A DNA stretch of 64,000 nt from Chitinophaga pinensis (GTDB lineage Bacteria > Bacteroidota > Bacteroidia > Chitinophagales > UBA10324): the NCBI GenBank assembly GCA_945892775.1, contig CAMDDP010000006.1:1-64000 (forward strand). The letters run 5' to 3'. The translations under genes and the position numbers were made by a program. The notes beneath the pieces were generated by a model. The model was not told the DNA's origin, did not search any database, and saw only the letters and a program-made list of their open reading frames with translations. How positions within the stretch are numbered: position 1 is the stretch's first letter; each line of letters opens with the position of its first letter. Shown piece after piece: positions 56,033 through 64,000 of this stretch.

Positions 56033-57844
56033 TTATTTACAAATAGTGTTAATGATAACTGCAGCATCCTTGTCACCCAAATTCATAGCTATTTTAAGGT
56101 CAGCACATGCCTCGCCTAAACGATTTAATTTAATATACACTCGTGACCTGTTGCTATAAGCCAGAACAAAAAGCGGTTTCAATTCAATTGCTATTGTATA
56201 ATTGGCAATTGCCATATCATACTTCATATCCACATCATAAATGTTTGCCCGATTGCAATATGCTTCCACAAATTGCGGATTCAATTCAATTGATTTATCA
56301 AAATCAAGCAACGATTTTTTATAATCACCTTGGTTATAATATAAACTACCTCGGTTATAATATGCTTTTGCATTTACCGGATCCAATTCAATGGTTCTGT
56401 TACAATCAGGTAATGCCTCATTGTATTTCCCTAAACCAATAAGTAAATTACTTCGGTTCATGTATGCTTCCTTATAGTTTGGAGAAAGTAATATGGCTTT
56501 GTTGAAATCATTTTCTGCACTAACATAATCGCCAGTATTTTGATATAGCATTCCTCGATTGCTATATGCCATTGGCACCTCTCCGTTTTTCAAAATATCA
56601 TTATACAAACTCATACTGTTGGCCCATACAGCAGTTCGTTGATAAGCAAGAAAACTGAAACTTATGGTGAGCAGGACAAATAAACTCACTGCCACCTTAC
56701 TGTAATTGTAAGATTGATATAATTGATATAAACCCAGGGCAATAATTAGAAACAATCCGATGGATGGAATGTAAGTGTAGCGGTCGGCCATCATGGCGCT
56801 TCCAACTGGTATTAACTGAAGTACGAGTAAAATAGTAGCAACAAAAAATCCAGCACCAAAAAAAATACCCGTCACCTTTTTAGCTGAGTAAATAACTGAG
56901 CAAAAAATTATTCCAACTAATAAGGGGAAAATATAAAAGCCAGCTGAAATATTTCCCCCTGATTTTATTGGATAAAGATAGAAGGCACTTAAATTTATCG
57001 GAACTATAATTTTCATCAGGTATATTACAAATGAGTAGCAAGCAAAAACTGCCCGTTGCAAAAAACTATATCCATCAGATGGTATAGCCCCAGAATCCTG
57101 TTGCGCTTTAATGGCAATGAATCCAAAAATTATTGACAATAGAAAAAAGGGGATTTTTTCAATGATGAGTTTGAAATTAAATTTTCTTTTCAGAAAATAA
57201 TCAATTAACAACAAGACAATGGAAAGAGAAACCCCCATTCCTTTTGAAAATAAAGAGAATAAAAAGAAAATCAAACTGAGAACAAAGTACTTACTATTCA
57301 AACCATTTTTTACATATTTTACATAGTAAAATAATGAAAGGAGAAAGAATAAAGTGTAAAGCAGATCTTTTAATTCACTGACCCACGCAACTGATTCAAC
57401 ATGCATTGGATGAATACCAAAAAATAAACTTACCACAATAGCAATTTCACAAACACCCACCAATTCAAACACCATCCATAAAACAATTGCGGTGTTCAGT
57501 AAATGAATTAACAAATTAACAAAGTGATAGGCAAATGGTGAATCGTTAAAAATGGAAAAAATAAAAGTATAAACCAACAATACAAACGGATGATAATTGC
57601 CCATCCAGTAGGTAGTAAACAACACCTTTAAATCAAACTGCTGAATGAGTGGATTATTGATTACATACGAATCATCGTCAAGTGAAACGAAATCATTTTT
57701 TAATGAGGGGAAATAAATAATCAGAGTCAGAAATAATATAGCCAGTAAAGACCACCACAATTTCTTGCCATTAACTAAAGACAATTTATTTTTATTATCA
57801 GAAGAAAAATGATTGCTTTTGTTTTTCTTTTTATTCATTCTCAT
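56033..57844 (-). CDS. TMTC-like membrane protein with TPR repeats (copy 2)
   Basis: The 603-residue paralogue has the same order: Lys-rich cytoplasmic start, multi-helix domain with LDDDSYVINN, NYHPFVLLVYTF and HPMHVESVAWVSELKD, then at least five TPR units (AYSNRGMLYQNTGDY, AYYNRGSLYYNQGDYKKSL, AYSNRSRVYIKLNRLGEAC). Sequence identity to copy 1 is high in the membrane part and lower in the TPRs. The two are likely one transcript from an old tandem duplication. Confidence 0.8.
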   Translation of the reverse strand: MRMNKKKNKSNHFSSDNKNKLSLVNGKKLWWSLLAILFLTLIIYFPSLKNDFVSLDDDSYVINNPLIQQFDLKVLFTTYWMGNYHPFVLLVYTFIFSIFNDSPFAYHFVNLLIHLLNTAIVLWMVFELVGVCEIAIVVSLFFGIHPMHVESVAWVSELKDLLYTLFFLLSLFYYVKYVKNGLNSKYFVLSLIFFLFSLFSKGMGVSLSIVLLLIDYFLKRKFNFKLIIEKIPFFLLSIIFGFIAIKAQQDSGAIPSDGYSFLQRAVFACYSFVIYLMKIIVPINLSAFYLYPIKSGGNISAGFYIFPLLVGIIFCSVIYSAKKVTGIFFGAGFFVATILLVLQLIPVGSAMMADRYTYIPSIGLFLIIALGLYQLYQSYNYSKVAVSLFVLLTISFSFLAYQRTAVWANSMSLYNDILKNGEVPMAYSNRGMLYQNTGDYVSAENDFNKAILLSPNYKEAYMNRSNLLIGLGKYNEALPDCNRTIELDPVNAKAYYNRGSLYYNQGDYKKSLLDFDKSIELNPQFVEAYCNRANIYDVDMKYDMAIANYTIAIELKPLFVLAYSNRSRVYIKLNRLGEACADLKIAMNLGDKDAAVIINTICK

Positions 57845-57882
57845 CTTCTGATTAAATAATACTGGTGATTAAACTAGATCAA

Positions 57883-59988
57883 TTATTTAATCATGTCCAT
57901 CATTACCTGCGATGCTTCATTGAGATAAACATCTTTCTTCAACATTTTTAACATTTCATTGTTTCGGGCAGTGTAAGTTGAATCGCTGTTGATGTGTTGA
58001 GCATCTGCTGTAAGATTTGATATATCTAATCCAGTTAAAACTTTTTCCAATTCATCAAATTTTTTCTTTTCCTCTTTACTCGCTGCTTGTTCCGATCGGT
58101 ATTTTTCCAAATTAAGAGAAACATGTGTGTCGTCACTTTCCTTTTTTAATTCAACCGATTCCTCTTCAATTAAAGTAAAAACTCTCTGATCTTCTACCCT
58201 CTTTTGGCTAGTGGCTTTTAATTTATTTAAATCATAAGTTGGTTGAAATTTATTTATAGGTGTTGATTTAATTTCATCCCATGGTAATGGAAAATCTTCC
58301 TGCTTCTCTCCATATTTCATTTTACTCCAAACATCAGGTAATATAATATCAGGGGTAACTCCGCTCAATTGTGTTGAAGCACCACTAACACGATAAAATT
58401 TCTGCATGGTTATTTTTACTGACCCAAGTGGTTTCATTGAGCTAAAAGTAGAATTCACCATATCATCCATATTATACATACGCTGAACAGTTCCTTTACC
58501 AAAGGAAGTGGTACTTCCTATTATTACACCACGATTATAATCCTGAATAGCTGCTGCTAAAATTTCAGATGCGGACGCGCTATTCTCATTCACCATTACT
58601 TCAAACGGGCCATCAAAAGTTACACTCGGTTCTTTATCAGAATAAAGAGTTGGACTAGCGTCACGAGCTTTAACCTGAACTACAGCACCCTGAGGAATAA
58701 ACAATCCCACCATATCAACCACGCTTTCTAAGGAGCCACCACCGTTGTCGCGCAAATCGAGTATCACCCCCTTGGCACCTTCGGATTTTAATTTATCTAA
58801 TTCAGTTTTTATATCCTTTGCACAATCACGACCACCTGATCCACTAAAGTCGGCATAAAAAACAGGCAAACGTATATACCCAATTTTCTTTTCGTTGTTA
58901 ATCATGAATGATTGGGCGTAAGTATCTTCCAATACAATCACATCGCGAATGAGTGTTATTACTTCAAAAGTTGCATCTGGTTTTTTTACAGTCAAACGAA
59001 CTTCTGTTCCTTTCTTTCCTCTGATCAGCTGAATGGCCTTATCCAATCTCATTTCTGAAATATCAACTGGCTCAGCTGAACCTTGTGCTACCCTTACAAT
59101 TATATCTCCTGCTTTTAATTTACCATTTCTGTATGAAGGGCTACCTGGAACTATGCTGGTTACTTTTATTCCATCATCTTTTTGTTGAAGTTGGGCGCCA
59201 ATCCCTTCAAGTTTGCCACTCATTGCAATATCAAAATTAGCTTTATCAGAAGGGGGGAAAAATTCGGTGTGCGGGTCTTGAACATTGGCAACACAACTAA
59301 CAAATAAATTAAATCGGTCTTCACGATCAAGGTCACCTAAATTTTTAAAAGCATCATCCGTACTTTTTAAAACTTTTTTACGCGAATCCTGCTCCAACTC
59401 TGCATCAGTTTTTTTTGTTATCGCAGCAGTATCTTCTTTTGCTATTGCTTTATCTCTGACATCTATCATTTCACTATATCTAACAAGCGTTTGATATTTT
59501 AATGATTTACGCCATGCATCTTTCAGTTCGCTTTCATTTTTGGCATAGGCTGATTTATCCCCATCAGTTTCAATGGTTTCATCTTCTTTAAAGCTAAATG
59601 GCTGATCGAGCAATGTTCCATAGTTTGTTTTTGCTTCGACAAATCTTTTTTCATAAATGGAATTTGCTTTATTAAAGAAATCTAGTGAAGCATCGTTCAG
59701 TTCATCATCAATTTTTTCCCTGTACTTACTGAGTTCATCGATATCTGTCTGAAGAAAAAACTTTTTACTGTTATCCATTCTTTTCAAAAACAAATCATAA
59801 ACTCGAATGGAAAATTTGTCATCAATATTTTGTGGGCTGTAATGCTGGGATTCAATTCCCTGCATAACTACCCCAATAATTAGCTGCTCTTTAGTTAACT
59901 CAGCTGGATTACGAAATAATTTATAAGAGGCAAAAACACCAAGTACTACCAACATACTCGCTATAAAAACTAATTGTGACTTACGCAT
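57883..59988 (-). CDS. prc: C-terminal processing peptidase (Prc/Tsp)
   Basis: About 701 residues from the ATG at 59988 (MRKSQLVF); the frame allows 11 more. A signal/anchor helix is followed by a helical domain, a PDZ domain (residues ~245-340) and the S41 core: GVILDLRDNGGGSLESV, catalytic Ser in NENSASASEILAAA and Lys in TTSFGKGTVQ. The C-terminal Lys/Glu-rich helical region matches the large Tsp form. It degrades or trims periplasmic proteins. Confidence 0.93.
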   Translation of the reverse strand: MRKSQLVFIASMLVVLGVFASYKLFRNPAELTKEQLIIGVVMQGIESQHYSPQNIDDKFSIRVYDLFLKRMDNSKKFFLQTDIDELSKYREKIDDELNDASLDFFNKANSIYEKRFVEAKTNYGTLLDQPFSFKEDETIETDGDKSAYAKNESELKDAWRKSLKYQTLVRYSEMIDVRDKAIAKEDTAAITKKTDAELEQDSRKKVLKSTDDAFKNLGDLDREDRFNLFVSCVANVQDPHTEFFPPSDKANFDIAMSGKLEGIGAQLQQKDDGIKVTSIVPGSPSYRNGKLKAGDIIVRVAQGSAEPVDISEMRLDKAIQLIRGKKGTEVRLTVKKPDATFEVITLIRDVIVLEDTYAQSFMINNEKKIGYIRLPVFYADFSGSGGRDCAKDIKTELDKLKSEGAKGVILDLRDNGGGSLESVVDMVGLFIPQGAVVQVKARDASPTLYSDKEPSVTFDGPFEVMVNENSASASEILAAAIQDYNRGVIIGSTTSFGKGTVQRMYNMDDMVNSTFSSMKPLGSVKITMQKFYRVSGASTQLSGVTPDIILPDVWSKMKYGEKQEDFPLPWDEIKSTPINKFQPTYDLNKLKATSQKRVEDQRVFTLIEEESVELKKESDDTHVSLNLEKYRSEQAASKEEKKKFDELEKVLTGLDISNLTADAQHINSDSTYTARNNEMLKMLKKDVYLNEASQVMMDMIK

Positions 59989-60201
59989 CTTATGAAAGAG
60001 ATTTACAAAAATTTTATTCATATTGCAAATATAGATGTGGATGACTGCTTAAATTACTTAACGACAATTAATGCTAAACAGTATTGATGTTAATTTCTAT
60101 AGCTTTAAAATGCTGTTTTACAAATTAAGAAAGAGCTAATATTTTACACGCCAAGCAGTAAAGACATTTGCAATAAATAAATTAATGCCCCACACAATTA
60201 A

Positions 60202-61788
60202 CTACTGCTTAATTCTAATAGTCCCCATACCATAAGGAGGAAACACCCAATCTTTCAAATCAATTGTTTCAGATTTATCCAACGGAGGATTGTTATAACT
60301 GTTTCGTGAAAACTTAGACCAACCAAAACTTTCATTCAATTTTCCTTTTATAAAATCAACATCTGCCTTATGAGTAGAATAATTTATTTTTTTAAAAAAA
60401 AGAGTGTCAATTTTGAATTCTTTTCCTGAGTAATTCATCCAACTTAAAAGCAATTCGTTTGTTGTCGAATCGCGGTACGAAAAAAGATTAAACCTTGGAT
60501 CTATATTAACCTCACATGAATGAATGGCATATTTTCCATGGTATAATTGGCTTACATTTTTAAAAGCATACCATGAACTTCTCTTTACAATTCTTGTGTC
60601 CGCCTTTTCTTTTTCTGCTTTTATATTAATAATACCATGATGGTTATAAACGCCTCCAGTAGCCAAACTTTGAAATATAGCTACTTCAATAGGCCATTTA
60701 TTTAAGTTGTTAAACTGATTGATAAAATTAATATACGAACCAATATAAAGCGATTGATAAAGCGTATTCAGAAAATAAGAGTTTGTACTTCTAATAGCAA
60801 GGTTCCATTCGGTTATCCAGATTTTTGATTTTGGAAAAATTTCTTTGTAGTAATCAAATGCTTGCACCAGTATTCCATTTTTAGAAAAAGTTTTTTTTGA
60901 TTCAGTAATTGCATGTTGAAAAACAGAATCAACTGGTTGATTAGAAATTATTGGAATTGGGGTATAGGAATGGATAACAATAGCATCATAGAAATTCGAT
61001 TTTGATAAAGCATCATTCCATGCCCTGAAATAAACAAACTCAGCCGCAGCAGTGCCATCCAAATCGCTCAATCGAGAGCAAGGAGCAGCACACGCACCAA
61101 TTTTAATTCCAGGGAAATATTTTTTCACTACTGTCACAAATGTTTCAGCTTTTGAGATGTAACTTCCAGGATAAGGGAAAATTGACCTATAAACATTTAA
61201 GTACATTTCATCTCCCAACTCAACTCCAACCACTTCTATATTATTATCATTGAAAAAATTAAGTTGATCGAGCAATTCTTCAGGTGTTCCGGTAAGAATA
61301 TTTGCAGTAATTAAAACTTTTGATTTAAGTTTTTGTGTGAGTTTTAAAAAATCCTGTAAATAAGAATGGTTAAGCTTTGCCTGGGTAGCAAACACCCCCT
61401 GACTTTCTAATGTTTGAGCGTATTGCAAAAATATCCCCGCGATTTCATTTCTTCTTAAACCATATCCATTGCCTGATGAATGATAAAAATTTGAAATCAT
61501 TCCGCTAGGCCATCTTAATAAAGTAGGTTTAATTTTATTAATTGGGTTTGTAAATGCTGTATCCTCTGGGCTGTTAATTTCCAGAAATAAATTCTCTGTT
61601 GAAAAGCCATATAAATTCGAATTGATATGAAAATTAGCGCTAATACTATCTATATTAATATTTACACCGATAGCTTTTAATAATTGAACATCAATTGTTT
61701 GTGAAGAAACAAAATTAGATTTAAATAGCAAAATAGAAAAGCAACAAAAAAACAATTTATTCAGTATCAATTTTAGTTTGGGTTTCAT
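60202..61788 (-). CDS. secreted glycoside hydrolase-like protein (GH-A TIM barrel)
   Basis: About 528 residues from the ATG at 61788. A signal peptide ends near residue 29 (FVSSQ). The fold resembles GH39/51/79 alpha-L-arabinofuranosidase-like enzymes: LLRWPSGMISNFYHS, the acid/base region VVGVELGDEMYLN, and the nucleophile strand IWITEWNLA. In clan GH-A the acid/base Glu usually follows Asn (NE); here it follows Asp (DE). A beta-sandwich end follows. Substrate unknown; activity may be altered. Overlaps yihY by 32 nt. Confidence 0.65.
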   Translation of the reverse strand: MKPKLKLILNKLFFCCFSILLFKSNFVSSQTIDVQLLKAIGVNINIDSISANFHINSNLYGFSTENLFLEINSPEDTAFTNPINKIKPTLLRWPSGMISNFYHSSGNGYGLRRNEIAGIFLQYAQTLESQGVFATQAKLNHSYLQDFLKLTQKLKSKVLITANILTGTPEELLDQLNFFNDNNIEVVGVELGDEMYLNVYRSIFPYPGSYISKAETFVTVVKKYFPGIKIGACAAPCSRLSDLDGTAAAEFVYFRAWNDALSKSNFYDAIVIHSYTPIPIISNQPVDSVFQHAITESKKTFSKNGILVQAFDYYKEIFPKSKIWITEWNLAIRSTNSYFLNTLYQSLYIGSYINFINQFNNLNKWPIEVAIFQSLATGGVYNHHGIINIKAEKEKADTRIVKRSSWYAFKNVSQLYHGKYAIHSCEVNIDPRFNLFSYRDSTTNELLLSWMNYSGKEFKIDTLFFKKINYSTHKADVDFIKGKLNESFGWSKFSRNSYNNPPLDKSETIDLKDWVFPPYGMGTIRIKQ

Positions 61789-62692
61789 TTTTAAGATGCT
61801 TATTAATTTCAATACTTGCATTTAATTCAAAGCCGATAAGTAAAATAAGCGAATTATAATAGAGCCAAAGCATAATTACAATCAAAGTACCTATTGAACC
61901 ATAAAGTTTATTGTAATTGCCGAAGTTGTTGATAAAGAAAGAAAAACCCAATGAAGTAAGAATGCTTAAAAAAGTTGCAATAGTTGATCCGGCTGAAAAA
62001 AAATGAAATCTGCGAAGCAAAGCAGGTCCATAATAATAAATCATACTAATGCTAAAATAAAAAAGCATAATAATAACCAACCATTTAACAGCCGCTAAGA
62101 AGAAATATGCAATTCCACCAGTAGCACCCAATCCGCTCATTAAAAGTTGAATTATATACTCTCCAGCTACAATTAATACAATGGAAAGAGTTAACAACAC
62201 AAATAGGAATATTGTAATTTTAAAACTCACCAAAGTTTTTATCCAAAAATTCCGTTTACGAAATGATGGATAAACTTTATCGAACGAATTAATTAATCCA
62301 ATAACTCCGGTTGTACTATAATAAAGGGCTAAAATAATACCAATAGAAAGCACACTAGTACGCTGGTTATTAATAATATCATAAACAGTTGTATATATTG
62401 CTTGGTAGGCATTGTGAGGCAAAAATTGCTGCAAACTGTTCATCAATGTAACTCGGTAAGCCTTAATTGGTATATAAGGAATTATACTAAAAACAATCAT
62501 CATGGCTGGAAACAAGGATAGCATAAAACTATAAGCCACAGATCCAGCACGAACGTTTATGGCATCGCGTTGAAATTCTTTAAATAGAAAACTGAAGACA
62601 TCATAAATACTCTGACCATCAAACCCGGGAAGGCTCCATTTCTTTGTTCGATCCAAAAACTTGTCTCTATATATTTTAAGTAGGGCTATCAA
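61757..62692 (-). CDS. YihY/BrkB family membrane protein
   Basis: The 311-residue protein has six hydrophobic helices and the family segments INVRAGSVAYSFMLSLFPAM, TGVIGLINSFDKVY and IGTLIVIMLWLYYNSLILLIG. Often mislabelled ribonuclease BN; its role is unknown. It lies 22 nt downstream of mltG on the same strand. Confidence 0.9.
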   Translation of the reverse strand: MIALLKIYRDKFLDRTKKWSLPGFDGQSIYDVFSFLFKEFQRDAINVRAGSVAYSFMLSLFPAMMIVFSIIPYIPIKAYRVTLMNSLQQFLPHNAYQAIYTTVYDIINNQRTSVLSIGIILALYYSTTGVIGLINSFDKVYPSFRKRNFWIKTLVSFKITIFLFVLLTLSIVLIVAGEYIIQLLMSGLGATGGIAYFFLAAVKWLVIIMLFYFSISMIYYYGPALLRRFHFFSAGSTIATFLSILTSLGFSFFINNFGNYNKLYGSIGTLIVIMLWLYYNSLILLIGFELNASIEINKHLKNETQTKIDTE

Positions 62693-62714
62693 AACTTCGG
62701 TACTAATATTTTAT

Positions 62715-63773
62715 TTAATGAATTCCTTTATTATTTAAATATTGATGGTACAAACGTGCATTTTTCATGTGCTCGGCATAGGTTATAGCAAATTCATGGT
62801 AATTAGGCTTATTCACGCTGGCACAAAAATATAAATAATCTGTGGTGGTAGGCTGTAATACTGATTCAATACTCCCCACCGAGGGGGTACATATTGGCCC
62901 TGGTGGCAATCCTTGTTTACGATAAGTATTATAAGGAGAGTTTTTTGTTTCTTCTATATATTTTCCTATTACACGCTTTATTTTAAAATCACCCATTGCA
63001 AACTTAATTGTAGGGTCAGCTTGTAACGGCATTCCTTTTTTTAAACGATTTAAATAAACAGAGGCTAAGGTTGGTCTCTCATCATTTCGATTTGTTTCTT
63101 CTTCTAAAATAGAGGCCAGTGTACATACATCAACTACAGAGATACCCAATTGAACCGCCTTTCCTCTTCTGCCTTCATTCCAGAATAAATCATATTCTTT
63201 TTTCATTCTATCCAAAAAATTATTGGCTGAGGTATTCCAATAAAATTCATAGGTATTAGGTACAAAACAACACATAACAGTTGAAGGTGTAAATCCTATT
63301 TTTGCCAATGAGGACTCATCATTTAATAATTCAACGAAAACATCTCTATTGACTTCTAACTTTGAAGATATAAAAAAGGCAAAATCCTCTTTTGTTCTAA
63401 ATTTATTAATGATAATTTTTAGTGGGGTCTGTTTACCACTACGCAACAACCCTACTAATTCAAAATTACTCATTCCAGACTTTATTTCATATCGCCCCGG
63501 CAAAACATTATTCAACAAATTCATTTGTTCGGCAACCCATCTGAAGTTTTCGGTATTAACAACTATTTTTTTTCTCTTTATAATTTCAACTAGCTGATCG
63601 AAAGTACTCCCAGTCGGAACATATAAAAACTGCTTATCGTCGTTGGTAATAATATTAGGTGAATATATTTTTTGATAAAACGACACCCCCATGCCAATTA
63701 ATGAAACAACAACAATAACTGCAAATGCAAGAAGAATTTTTTTTATTGAAGAATTTTTCTTCTTCTTAATCAT
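62715..63773 (-). CDS. mltG: endolytic murein transglycosylase MltG
   Basis: The 352-residue protein has one N-terminal membrane helix (residues ~10-30) after a Lys-rich start, then the YceG-like domain. The catalytic Glu lies in LASILEEETNRNDERP, followed by YLNRLKKGMPLQADPT and YNTYRKQGLPPGPICTPS. It cuts nascent glycan strands near the membrane and limits chain length. Confidence 0.94.
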   Translation of the reverse strand: MIKKKKNSSIKKILLAFAVIVVVSLIGMGVSFYQKIYSPNIITNDDKQFLYVPTGSTFDQLVEIIKRKKIVVNTENFRWVAEQMNLLNNVLPGRYEIKSGMSNFELVGLLRSGKQTPLKIIINKFRTKEDFAFFISSKLEVNRDVFVELLNDESSLAKIGFTPSTVMCCFVPNTYEFYWNTSANNFLDRMKKEYDLFWNEGRRGKAVQLGISVVDVCTLASILEEETNRNDERPTLASVYLNRLKKGMPLQADPTIKFAMGDFKIKRVIGKYIEETKNSPYNTYRKQGLPPGPICTPSVGSIESVLQPTTTDYLYFCASVNKPNYHEFAITYAEHMKNARLYHQYLNNKGIH

Positions 63774-63865
63774 AATGCAATGTTATGAGTTAAATAGTTG
63801 GATATGAAAATTAAAAAACAATTTACCTTCATTAAAAATATAAAAATTCAGTTATATAAATTAAA

Positions 63866-63895
63866 AAACCCTATCCATTTTCATGAAAAGGGTTT
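63866..63895 (-). terminator. likely terminator of the gene at the right edge
   Basis: AAACCCT (63866-63872) and AGGGTTT (63889-63895) pair around a TTTTCATGAAAA inner palindrome. Read leftward the stem is followed by TTTTTTAATTT. It sits 25 nt past the stop of the partial leftward gene. Confidence 0.65.
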
Positions 63896-63920
63896 AAATA
63901 TTTTTAAAAATTCTTATTTA

Positions 63921-64000
63921 TTAAGCTTCAGTTATTGAGACAGCTACAGGAATAATATTAATAAACTGACGCTCTTTAGCCCTCATCTTAAACTCAACCT
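63921..64000 (-). CDS. C-terminal end of an unrecognised gene (partial)
   Basis: A leftward frame enters from the right edge and stops at 63921. It encodes 25 residues here, rich in basic residues first (KMRAKER) and ending INIIPVAVSITEA. The downstream terminator supports a real gene end. Too short to assign. Confidence 0.5.
   Translation of the reverse strand, partial: VEFKMRAKERQFINIIPVAVSITEA

Overview
This 64 kb window looks like chromosome from an AT-rich member of the Bacteroidota. Supporting signs are two secreted proteins with C-terminal type IX secretion (T9SS) sorting domains, lipoproteins with Bacteroidota-like leaders, a CcmB/CcmC/CcmD haem-handling set, DUF4294 and DUF3276 (PUR-domain) proteins, a long NusB, and TAnnTTTG-type promoters with little Shine-Dalgarno signal. 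The order or genus cannot be fixed from this sequence; an environmental Chitinophagales- or Sphingobacteriales-like lineage is a guess. No rRNA, tRNA, CRISPR array or transposase was found.

Region 1 (1-3.1 kb) is accessory DNA and the most unusual part. Two 129-nt imperfect inverted repeats (1150-1278 and 2561-2689) have identical segment lengths and identical unpaired segments, while their stems differ in sequence. They end in CATAAC/GTTATG cores, and a third core half-site starts the window. The ends of each intervening segment are complementary to each other over more bases than the 6-bp core. This is the layout of integron gene cassettes with attC sites, but with a non-canonical core. The cassettes carry a Fic protein plus a small unknown gene (opposite orientation), a toxin-44-like gene plus a small membrane protein (candidate toxin and immunity pair), and a small lipoprotein. 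No integrase lies in the window; by analogy with integrons it would lie to the left.

Region 2 (3.2-5.6 kb, + strand) has a sulfotransferase-like gene paired with a class IV aminotransferase, then a voltage-gated K+ channel. Region 3 (5.6-15.7 kb, - strand) is a formate and molybdenum-cofactor block read right to left: TauE/SafE exporter, mobA, moaD, moaE, fhs, fdhD, a NuoE-NuoF-like formate dehydrogenase beta subunit, the molybdopterin alpha subunit, and a moaC-moaB fusion. It encodes a soluble NAD-linked formate dehydrogenase, much of its cofactor supply, and entry of formate into folate one-carbon metabolism. Region 4 (15.8-19.0 kb, - strand) is ccmB-ccmC-ccmD plus glutamate dehydrogenase.

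The rest (19.1-64 kb) is mostly housekeeping: pyrG, yidC, GT9, small lipoproteins, tilS, a membrane pyrophosphatase with an odd Cys-rich tail, clpS, prmC, pfkA, dihydroorotase, a methyltransferase, two T9SS cargo proteins, a queuosine-precursor transporter, rnhA, marC, mpl, exonucleases, a polyprenol-phosphate GT2, a C1 peptidase, an FAD enzyme, rlmL, a PUR-domain protein, an ABC exporter, leucine dehydrogenase, nusB, two tandem TMTC-like membrane/TPR proteins, a C-terminal processing protease, a GH-A-like protein, yihY and mltG. A partial gene runs off the right edge.
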